DNA of 48,914 bases from Trebouxia sp. TZW2008 (lineage: Eukaryota; Chlorophyta; Trebouxiophyceae; Trebouxiales; Trebouxiaceae), in the NCBI GenBank assembly GCA_002118135.1, contig BDIU01000296.1, forward strand, positions 1 to 48,914. Direction: 5' to 3'. Both the position numbers and the translations under genes were made by a program. How positions within the stretch are numbered: position 1 is the first letter of the stretch; the number at the start of each line of letters is the position of its first letter. The notes under the pieces are model-generated. The model searched no databases. It saw only the letters and a program-made list of their open reading frames with translations, and was not told the DNA's origin. This document shows, piece by piece, positions 34,258-44,900 of this stretch.

Positions 34258-37219
34258 ATGTCTGCTGCAGCTTCTGCAACATCAGATGCGTCAAATACAC
34301 CGATCAAGAAGGTTTTGCTATCTTGCGGTAAGCTTGTAAAACGTTGGATGCTTCTGTGTTAAATCCGTCATTCCCAGCATAGACAGCATCCACCTGGGCA
34401 CACTTGGTAGCAGCAGGAACAAAGCACTGATGCAAGTTGATTTGCAGCAATGACAGCAGAGGCCCTACCAATGGTGGAGCGGCTGGGATTGCGACCTGAT
34501 GACCCGTTTGCTCCTCCAACCCCATGTCTCAGCTGGTCAGGGGATGTTGGCCAACTGCATGTACGGATTGTACAGAATGGTAATGTCAGCTTCAAACATA
34601 TATGACGAGAGTCATGCGTGCTTTTGCAATGGCCTGAGTCCCAACGGCATCAGTCAGCACGCTGATAAACACCACTGATCACCAAGCAAGGTTGCTGAGC
34701 CTCCCCACAAACTTCCCATCTTTGCCATGCAAACGCCAAAGGCATACCTCCCTCATCAGTTGCATGTAGTTGCAACATTCAAACATCCTTTCTTCATGTC
34801 TGCTGGATCTTCATGCTGTTGAGCAGCTGTGGCTGCTGCTGTTCTTGTGAACAGTGCTGTCAACATGACCCTGATGTTGATCTTGTGATGCAGACAAGGA
34901 TGCTGAGCACAGCATGGACAAATGTGGGCACAGTTCTGGAGACCTCACTTATTGTGCAACCAGCGGCATATCTTGGGCAAAATTCAAGCAACAGGAATGT
35001 GTGACAGGCTTGAAGGACACTCTGTTTATGCAGGCAAGGATGCTGAGCATGGCGTGGACAATGTGGGCACAGTGCCAGCAGCCCTCAGTACCTTCCTAGC
35101 CTGCCAAAGATTTCAGCCAGATCTCATCGTCAGTGTGGGCACTGCTGGCGGCTTCAAGAGCCAAGGGGCCGCCATTGGGGATGTGTTTGTAGGCACCAGC
35201 ACTGTCAACCATGACAGGAGAATACCCATCCCAGTAAGCTGCTAACTCTTGCTTTAATGTATGGGTTGCATTGATCGCGTACCAGCTTGATGGTCTGGAT
35301 TTTGTGGGCACCAGCACTGTCAATCATGGCGGGAGACTACCTGTTCTGGTGGGGTGCCGATGCTTGTGTTCAGTGCTGTCCTGGTGGTTTCAACACAGGC
35401 TTTGTGGAGATCAGCACTGTCACTGATGACTAAAGAATACCAGTCCTGTTGAGATCCCGCCACTTGCATTCACTATGTGCAGTAGCTGTGGGCAGCATGA
35501 CAGAAACATAACATTATCAGCGTGGGCCTTGCTGGTGGCTTCAAGAGCACAGGGGCTGTTAACTGTGACGCATTTGTGGGCACCATTCCTATCACGCACT
35601 ACAGGAGAGTAACCACTCAAGCGAGACGAAACCAGTTGCATTCATTGTGGGTGTCCGGCAGAAGAGGAGGGCATGCGTCCTATTCCGGTCCCTTTGCTTG
35701 CACTGACTGTGGACCATGACAAGATAAACCCCATCGCAGTAGGCTACTGCTTGTTTTTGCAAGGAAGGCATCGTTGTATGCACCAGCAAAAGCCGTCAAG
35801 CAGAGCCTTGAATGGTGAAGTGCAGCCATGCATTGCCAATGCAGTACCCTGAGCCATTGCAACACGCGTCAGGATTGCTGACAGTGTCCCTGATGCCACC
35901 ATGTGGCAGCGTGTTGAAGTTTCAACGAGATGCGCATCTTTTCTGTCCACACCCAATTTTTCTCTGTGCAATGCAGGGATTTGACAAGTATGGGGTGGGT
36001 GCGTACACATGTGTACCAACTGTGCGTCTGCAAAAGGCATTGGGCTTCAAGGTAAGCCCTGAATGCTGAACCTTCAACTGTATTTCTGTTTTCTAAGTCT
36101 TCCTGGGAAGCTTTGCAACGACATTGTATTGTCTGACTTCAACAATTGAACATCGTTCGTCCTGACCATGGTGCTCAAAACAAGCTAGCCTGGCAAGATA
36201 GGACTTGAGCCACACACACCTAGCATGTGTGCTGGAACGTGTACCCAATTATTTCTACCATTATCTGTCTGTCCAGTTGATGGCTGCTTTAGTCATGGCA
36301 CATCTCTGACTCACTCCTGCGACAGACTTAGGGCATAGTGCCAAGCAACAGCAGCACTTTATGAAGTCTTGCCTAGTTGCTGCAGCTTTGCATGTGAGTG
36401 CGGCAAAACTGCATACAGTGTTCTCAGCCTTGTATGAGATGCTGAAGCTCATTGCTTTCTGTCCTACACAGCTTGCCAGCACTTCACACAACATGCAGCA
36501 CTGACATGTGATTAAATCCCTACACATATGTGCAAATTCATACAGTGACTGAACCTCCCAGCAAGAACTTGGTCATAGACAATCAAGCTTGCAGCATTGG
36601 ACCCAACGTCACATGGCTTGCACATGTCGGGCTGGGATGGTGTTTTAATGGCTGTTGATGTCACTGATGTAAATAACTTGCTTGCTGATTTTAGGCTGGG
36701 TTGGTGTCATCTGGCAACAGCTTGGACTACACAGAGCAGGACTTGACCTTCATGAAGAGCAACGGCGTGGCAGTGAAGGAGATGGAGTCTGCAGCTGTGG
36801 CCTGGGTGGCTGCCATGTTCAACACGCCCCTCTTCTGCATCAAGTCTATTACAGATATTGTAGATGGTGAGCAAATCCCTATGGCAATGATGTAGATGGC
36901 AAGCAAACTCCCATACACAAGGTGATGTGACTCCAAATGACACAGTAGCGATGATAACCAGCTGTTTATAGTTTAGCACTACAGCCAATAAGCAGTTGTC
37001 CTTCATGCTGAGGGCAGGATTTTCCAACAAAAGCTGTCTGTTCGTCTTTGGTGATTCAGTGTTGTAAGGGTATCTCAACTTGAGCTGCTGGTGTGCTCAG
37101 GGGATCGGCCGCCTCAAGAGGAGTTCCTAGAGAACCTACAGAGTGCAGCAACCTCCCTGCAGAAATCAATACAGCCTGTTCTGGAATTCATTGCTGGCAA
37201 AACAGCTGCAGAACTTTGA
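34258..37219 (+). CDS. MTN: 5'-methylthioadenosine / S-adenosylhomocysteine nucleosidase, plant type
   Basis: The enzyme cleaves methylthioadenosine to adenine and methylthioribose in the methionine salvage cycle. Six exons (34258-34327, 34448-34579, 35034-35233, 35977-36051, 36695-36866, 37101-37219) join in phase to 255 residues, the usual plant MTN length. Motifs are 'AMTAEALPMVERLGL' (Glu28, matching the bacterial active-site Glu12), 'SVGTAGGFKSQGAAIGDVFV', 'DRRIPIP', 'GNSLDYTEQDL', 'KEMESAAVAW' (Glu190, ribose binding) and 'SITDIVDGD' (Asp213, the catalytic acid). All introns are GT-AG. Exon 3 is flanked by several partial copies of itself, and exon 5 is followed by a duplicated 3' edge with a GC donor-like site near 36898. 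Confidence 0.96.
34888..34985 (+). repeat. Decayed copy of MTN exon 3 (5' part)
   Basis: ATGCAGACAAGGATGCTGAG parallels the exon 3 start ATGCAGGCAAGGATGCTGAG, including the acceptor. It continues through the 'DNVGTV' region before decaying. It lies upstream of exon 3. Confidence 0.9.
35299..35746 (+). repeat. Array of four copies of MTN exon 3 (3' part)
   Basis: Segments at about 35299-35355 ('FVGTSTVNHGGRLPV'), 35396-35455 ('FVEISTVTDD'), 35519-35622 ('GLAGGFKSTGAVNCDAFVG') and 35688-35746 (weak) repeat the exon 3 end ('GTAGGFKSQGAAIGDVFVG', 'TSTVNHDRRIPIP') with its donor side. All lie downstream of exon 3, in intron 3. Confidence 0.85.
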
Positions 37220-37716
37220 CTATGGTTGAGAACAACCTCAGAGGGCTCTCATGGTCAAGAGAGATGTTTTTCCATTCTGCAAGTTGTTGCATTCGCTGCC
37301 AGCAGCATTGGCGTCCTACAGCGGCATACCTCAATGTGCATATAACCTTGCGACAATAGGACAGCCTGAAGGTACTAGGACGGTGGCGAACACGAACAGT
37401 GACTCCCATGCATAGGCTTTTGATAACTTTGTGCTGCTGTACAGTGCTGTAGCTGGCGTCCTGCCTCCTCAATTCCATTGTATGCTGTACTGACAGTGCT
37501 GTTCAGAAGATGGCTGCGACATAGTTCTGTCGTGACTTCTGCTGTTGAACAGTACCCATCACGGTGTCAGCAATGCTTCCGTGTTTGCTGACACTTGTGG
37601 AGTGTGCCAGTGATGGAGTCAGACTGTACACAAGTGACTAAACAATTAGTCAAAATGGCGTTGTGCATCTTACCCAAGCTTGCGCAGTGCAAACGACACT
37701 GTAGGCACACGGGTGC
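37220..37716. other. Intergenic MTN / YdcZ-like
   Basis: This 497-base stretch lies between two plus-strand genes. I see no further gene or clear element. Confidence 0.4.
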
Positions 37717-38272
37717 ATGGTATCCGCAGCGTTGCATGGGGTCGGCATTGTGCTTGCAGCGCTAGGTGGCGCAGCTCTCGGCGTACAAGCTGGCACGAAC
37801 TCTACACTAGGAATTCACGTAGGCAAAGGAGTTGCAGGGCTGATCTCTTTTGCAAGCGGCTTTTTCTGCATATTGATATTCTTCCTCCTGTCAACGTACG
37901 GTGCTAAGGCTCAGGGCCCGTCAATCATTGGATTCAAAGGTATGCTATACCTGTTCTGCAAGTACAGCCTCCTCCTTGCTGGTCCCAAATTCTTCTGTCA
38001 CACGTGCAGAAACTCCTTGGTGGGGTTACATAGGGGGTATCCTTGGTGCTTTTGCTGTGGTTGTGGTGATCATCTTTGCTCAGCAGCTGGGCAGCGGCAC
38101 TGTGTCTGGTGTGGCAGTCACCGCACAACTGATCACAGCAATATGTCTTGACTCCTTTGGCATTGTGGGCTTTGTAAGGCGGCAAGTACTGTGGCCTAGA
38201 ATAGCTGGAGCTGTGCTGATGATTGTTGGAGTAGCACTGGTGTCTGTTTATCGTGGGAATCCTGTGAGTTAA
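37717..38272 (+). CDS. DMT-superfamily membrane protein, YdcZ/DUF606 type
   Basis: Two exons (37717-37939 and 38010-38272, GT-AG intron) join to a 161-residue hydrophobic protein with about five membrane segments, for example 'VGIVLAALGGAALGVQAG', 'LISFASGFFCILIFFLL', 'GILGAFAVVVVIIFA' and 'IAGAVLMIVGVALVSVY'. The half-length DMT architecture fits the bacterial YdcZ/DUF606 family: 'PWWGYIGGILGAF' at the second half, then 'AVTAQLITAICLDSFGIVGF'. Family members are small inner-membrane proteins of mostly unknown substrate. Neither exon has a targeting peptide, and the function in the alga is unknown. The predominantly bacterial distribution suggests ancient transfer, but the spliced structure shows it is a resident eukaryotic gene. 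Confidence 0.85.
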
Positions 38273-38901
38273 ACATCCCATGCATTTTCTTGCAACTACA
38301 TATTTGCTATGTGATGATGTCACGATTGCAAAGCTTAGCTGACATTTCGTTCATTTATTTATATACGCTGAGTATGCAGGGTTGATGCATGGCATGTGTG
38401 CGTGCATCACCCAACTCATTCATACACCCGTGTCTAGGTGGTTGAGACCTCCTGAGTCATTATTCAATTGGTGTGCTGTTGATTTACAAAGCAGGAAACT
38501 GGTTCACCATCATTATGTGTTCTGGTACAAGATGGATCTGCTGTGCTCACTCAAAGTGACTAGGGTCAGAGCAGCAACACATGCTTACTGTGTCTGTGCA
38601 AAAGCTGCAGATGTTCCTGTGGCATGACTGAATTAGATGTAAAAGTTGATTCGAGACTGCCTGTCAATGATACTGCCAATGCATTTCACAGTGTATTTCC
38701 GCAAATCTGTGTACTACCTTTTGTGCGGAAGTTGAAACGTAGCTTCGCATGAACAGGACCAGATTGACATCTATGCCAACAGCCTCCAGCATCAAGCTCA
38801 TCTCAAGAAGGCAAACTCTGCAACCAGTGGTTTCATTGAAAAAGGCGAGTGGACAGATTGCGACTGAGCAACGCGTCAGTTCCAATTCCAATGCAATAGA
38901 G
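38273..38901. other. Convergent intergenic region
   Basis: This holds the 3' flanks of the YdcZ-like gene and the CFAP184-like gene. TTTATTTATATA near 38354 is an A+T-rich spot that could serve 3' end formation on either strand. There is no further gene. Confidence 0.4.
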
Positions 38902-41900
38902 TCAGTCCAGCTTCAATGCAGGTATGTACTTGACATCAGCAGCGCCTTTGTCTGCTTGCAGTGCTAGTGCACGTGATCTGGAGGCAGCTTTGGATCTAGA
39001 CAGCGCAGGACTCATGGTCCGGGGTCGTGACACATCGCTAGAAGTGTTCAGTCTGTTGCTGAACAGCTGGCTGTGCTGCTTGTCAGAGGGAGCAGCCTCA
39101 AAGCCTGACTGCTGAGCCGCAATCTGGTCAGCTGCCTCTACCTGCAAACCATAGGTGCAGCTGGATCAGGGCAACTACCCAGAATATTTTGAGACGATGG
39201 AAAGTTGATCAGTCAAGTCAAGGCATAAATGGGGACAATATGAGGCCATCAGGCGTCATGACTGAGTGTCTGTTGGCAGAGGCAGCCTGGGATATGGAAA
39301 CTGCTGATAGGCTGGCAAGTCTGCTTGAGCAGTACACTGAATGCAGACCGCCTCATGTGTAGACTTATGCATGTATGCTGTGAATCTCCAGGCTGCAACA
39401 GATCTATGGATCAACCAAGCCAGTGATCGGTGAGCACACCCTGTCTGGGAGCTCTAAAGCAGCCATGGCATTGTAATCCTGGACTTTGACAGACATAACA
39501 GCACCATGCAGCGCATCAAATCTTGAAACCTTCAGCACTGACTGGAGAAGCAAGGCTACTGAGTCCGATTTCGTAACGTTCACTGTCGCAGCGTAGGTGG
39601 AACGTGTCAATTGGTGACAGATTGAAGTGACCAGCTGCACAGATCTTTGAGCAGTATAGCACCTGTGAGCGGACTTGGGAAGTCATGTGCAGCACTTGCT
39701 GCGTGAGCTCAGCAGTCTGGTTTGTGATCTGGCTGTAGCTCAGCTTCACCTTGTCCATGCTCTCCAGTAAAGCTGTCTTCTTCTCTTTGCATGCCTGAAC
39801 AGTAAACAGCACACATGTGACGACTTCGCTGAGCACATGCTGGTGAAGAAAGGTTGAGACCTGAGAGTCCCATGTGAGATTGGGCCCTTGACTTGTGTGT
39901 GTCATCTTGCAGCCCCAATGGGGGCTAACTGTGTCTGCCTCTGGTGCGTGATGCTCCCAGTGTCCGCTTGTCTGCTTGCAGGTGTATGCATGAGAACGCT
40001 TGGTCAACATTACAGCCACAAAGTGCACTGCAGACAGTCAGCAGAAATCACTGAGAGAAAGTGCTCCTGCTGAGGCCTTTGTCAGTCAGGAGCTAATTCG
40101 TTGGCCCATGCTGTGCAACATGCACAGTGGATTTGCTGATGGAAGGCATGTACTGGGCAAACAAGTTGCTGTTGCAAGGCTGTTGGTCACATGCACTTTG
40201 CAGACAACTTCACACAGGCAAAATTGCATATCTTTGTGGCACCATAATCGATTTCAACACAGCACACTGATGTTCTTGTAGATTCAGCCAAGCACTGCTG
40301 CGCAGCCTCAGAAGACAAGACACGAAGGTCAGCCGGCAGGGCCTGATTGGGTCTCATGGCTGGCAGCGTCTCTGAGCTTGCGTGCAACCAGCAGGGCATT
40401 TGCTCCATGCATGCAGCCAACCCAACAAGTCACAACAGCAGATAACGTCTTTCCACAGATTCAGGCAGGCTGTAGCGTAATGTCTCGCAAGAAGAACCTC
40501 AAGATCAGCCAGCAGAGAAGCTGATTAGTTGCATGGCTAACAGCATCCCAAACGTCTCACGTGGCCAGGAGCATTGTGTTTCATGCATGCAGCCAAGACG
40601 TCATACCACCTACATGTTTGTCTGGGTACAGGCAGGCTGAAATCTAAAGCCTGAGAAGAAGAGCGTCTTTGAGCTAGTCAGCAGAGCCTGGTTGACCATA
40701 TGGCCACCAGCATCTTGGAGCTCGTGAATGGCCAGCAGGAACTGAGATCCCGCTTGCAAGTAGCACGAAACCAAGCACTGCCAAAAGAACTGGACCAGTA
40801 AAATTTTGTGCACATGGCAAAGCTATTGCCACCAGAAATGCATCCTTGTTGATGTGAGAACTCAGGAGAAGAGTACCTCAAGGTCAGCTAGCAAAGCCTG
40901 ATTGGTCACATGGCTGCCAGCATCTCTCAGCTTGCGAGTGGCCAAAAGTGCTTTGTCCCTTGCCCTCTTCACCGCAGCCAGCTCGTCTCGGTGAGTTGCG
41001 AGCGCTGCCTCAACTGAGTCCAGCTCCTGCTGCATGGCCTGCTTCTCCTTATGCGCAAACTGCAGCTTCTCCTTCACATGTGTCAAGATCTGCAAGCAGT
41101 TCAGTCATTGTAGCACATGCAGTTGGCAATTGTGTCATGGAACTCAAAGAAGCCTGCACTTCTCAAACAATGTACATAGCTTGCTTCTCCTTGTGGGCGA
41201 ACTGCAGCTTCTCCCCATGCGTCATAATGATCCAGGTTTGCACCTCACTCCTCTGTGCAAAACCAGGCAATGCAGCAAACTTGAGTCGACTCAGGCAGGG
41301 CACAGCTTCTGTCTGGCGACAATGATGCTGCTGCAGATTGTACAGCAGGTTTGCAGTAAGCATTATAGGCAGGCAAAGCAGCACTGGTGATGCCTTTTGC
41401 GCCTGCACATTGACTATGGTGCTGCTGTGTAGCCCTCTGGATGCTTGCAGTGCACAAAACTGCAATCACCGGCAGGGCTGCCTGTGCTAAATTGCATGTC
41501 TGTTGCTGCTGTTGCTTTTAGCACAGCCAGGCACACTGCAAAATCCTGCTGGGTGTGTGTCTTGCCTGCACAGTGGTGGCAGTCTTCTTCTTGAGCTTGG
41601 CCAGCTCCTCATTGCGCTCCTCAATCTTCTCATTCAGGCTCTGGTTCTCAATCTTGAGCTGCTCAAAGTCTATCAGGTGCAGGCCTTCCGCCAACTCCTC
41701 CTGCAATACACTCACCATTGAATCTGCAACCGTTCCTATAGACCATGTCTTGCTTGACTCAGCATTGACTCTCAGCAAATCGACAAGGTTTGACAAGGAA
41801 GGCCTTACATCAGCGTTGCTACAGATAAGCCATCACTTGACTGTGTGCAATGCGTTTCAGCAGCAATGCGCATACCTTCTGCTTGACTCGGTGCTCAATC

Positions 41901-44900
41901 TTGGCGAGCTGCGCCTTGAGCATGAGGTGCCTGAGTCGCACTTTCTGCAGCTCAGCGTCTTTGATGCTCTCCTGCTTGGTGTAGTCTGACAGGGTTTTGT
42001 GAGGAATGGGGCGCCCTGTTTTGCTGTTTTCCGCTGCTTTGGCTACCTCTGTGAGAAAGTGGCGGAAGGTGCTGCGTAGCTCCTCGCTCTTCTTCAGCTT
42101 CTCCTCCAGATTTGCCTGCACAGATGAACGTCTTGCTTTTGTTGCCTGTGCCACAGCTGAGCAGCTGATCAGATTTACAAGTTTGCTGCTTTCTGTCGCT
42201 TTTGCCACTTCTGCGAGAAAGTGGCGGAAGGTGCTACGCAGCTCCTCACTCTTCTTCAGCTTCTCCTCCAAGTTTGCCTGCATAGATTCATGTCGTCTTG
42301 TGTTTTTTGAGATGCAGACAAGATAGTTGCTGCAGCATGTAATATGTGAGCGCTCCAGGTAGCAGTGCAAATTTGCAACGTGGCTCCAGTGCAAGATCTT
42401 CCCAAATCCTGACTGTTGTACTCACATGCATCCAGGCAGGCCTGCAAGCTCAGCTACAACATAGAGCAGACCCTGTGCTGAGGAATGATTGCAACATTTG
42501 GCAGCTCACCTGTTGCACATCTTCAGCTCCACAAAAGCACTAAGATCACCAGCAAAGGCATTAGCAACAAGAGTTGTGGCGTGTCCTGCTCGTGACGTTC
42601 ATGTGACAGATATGTCTTGTCATGCTGTTGACCACATGAGTTTCTCATGTCATTGCAGGTTATATACAGTGTTGTAGCGTCGCACCTTGAGGGACATGGT
42701 CTGGGACTCAAAGTGATTCTTGATGCGCTGCTCTTCTTCTGCCAGCTTGGCTGAAGTGGTCAGGGCAGATAGGTATGCCACATCCAGCCCCGTTCTAGAA
42801 TCCCTGGAAGGGGCAGCCACCGCTCTGCCCTTGTTGCGCGCTTCCAAGTACTGCAACCACAAACAAGCTTCAAACAGCAATAGCTGTTTCCAGGACATCG
42901 GACATGCACAATATGAAAACAAAGATGAGTCTGATATGCAATTGGACACCAAGCCCTGTTCTGACTCCCTGCAAGGTGCAATTACCACCCTGCCCTTGTT
43001 GCACGCCTCCAAGTACTGCAGCCACAAAATTCCACATCATGTTCATCATCACCGTCAACATTGACTTGCGTGCTGAGTGCACACAGGACCAAAGAATTGC
43101 CAGCGATAGTTTGTCAGTTGCTGCAGTTGCAGTTCAACTGTGAACACTATTCTAGAGTCTTGGGAAGGGGCAGTTACCACCTGTCCTTGTTGCACGCCTC
43201 CAGATACTGCAGCCATACAAAGTCACACTACGACCATCATAACTGACTTGCATGCTGAGTGACCACACGAGCCATGAACTACCAGCAATAGTCTGTCAGT
43301 TGCTGCAGTTGCAGTAGAATGCTGAGCACTGTTCTAGAATACCTGGAAGGGGCAGTTTACCAGTTACCACCATGCCCTTGTTGCACGGCTCCAGTTACTG
43401 CATGCATGGCCTGATGCAAAGCCTTGTCGTCATGAGGGATTCGCTTGCTGTTGGGTTTCATCACTCTGTTAGCTGCATACAGATGAATCGTGATGTGTGC
43501 TTAGAGGCTTTGCATCAGCAACGGCTCCCAAGTCTTGGTTTCAGTTGCTGCCTTCAGTAGTGCATCATGAGTACATTGCTCTGTTAGGTGCATACAGGTA
43601 AATTTTGACGTGTGCCACAAGACTTTGCATCAGCAATGGCTTCTTTGAGTTAGTCCCGGTTGGTGCCTTCAATAGTGCATCTTGAGTACAAAGAGAGAGA
43701 ACTGCAGCACGGGTTTTTGAGGTGTCAGTGCTGATAGCTGATGAGAGTAGTGGTGAATTATGCGAGAATAACCCAAAAAAAGTGACTTATTTATAGACCA
43801 GATCAAAAGAAAAGAGTGCCAAAAAAGCCAATTTTGATGGACACTCTTTATCAGTTAAAAGCGCAATCAAGCCCCTCCATGCAGGAATCACGACTTTTTA
43901 GTATAGCTGGTCATTGCCTGCATGCTTTCAAGTCTTGCAGCAACGGCCTTTGCTGAGTGTGCACAATTGTGCTTGTGTTGCTAACCTGCTGAACCCTGTT
44001 TTGCAGGCTAGAATTGTGCTCTGCCAGCATGCACGAAAATGTTGTGCAGCCTCAAACCTTTGCCTCACATGGTCCACACAGAGAGTTGCATGAAAGCTTG
44101 AGCCTTTTTTCCTGGGTTGAGAATGTAGAGTTTTGCCTTCTCCACAAACTGAAGTCCTCTTCTGCTGACATGATCAAATTTGCTCTGCAGGCTGGCAATG
44201 CCTTCCGCCAGCATGCATGAAAACATGTACTTCTGGTGCTTGGCGACGTCAACGGTCATGTGTGGAAATAAGGCATGTTTCCTGTGTTTGCTTGTCTTTC
44301 ATGGGCAAAGAGTTGTGTTTGCTGAACTGGTAGACTTTGTTCTGCAGAAAGCACTGCCATTCTGTATGCTGACAAATCTGTGCAAACTCATCCCTTTGCC
44401 ACCAAGCTCTCCAACCCAGAAAAGCCATGCAAAGTCAGCTGTTCTCAGAGCCAGTTTAACAACTTCACAGCAGCACAGGGCTGATTTTGCTGACCTGGTG
44501 GACTTTGTTCTGCAGGCTGGCATTGCGTTCTGCCAGCATGCGCTTCTGCTGCTTGGCCGCCTCAATGGTCTCCTCCAGCTCCTCTACGTCTTCTTCATCC
44601 TGCCCCTCATGCTCCTCTGGCACTGAGCTCAAATTCAACACATCTGACTCTGGCACCTGAATAATAGCAATATTGACTTGTTGATTTCTGTCAACAAGGC
44701 CAAGTGACCAAAACACTGTTTGCTTGCGCTCAAGGGTGTCTTTTTGTCTCCTTCCTGCCGTCTATGCCTAATGTGGCACAGAGGTCAGATTCAGCACACC
44801 TGACTCTGGCACCTGAGCATGAGTAGGCGGTTCTTGAAGCAGTGTTTCAGGCTTTTGTGGGCATGCCCATGCTTTCTGCACGCCTGTCTGAACTTGTTGA

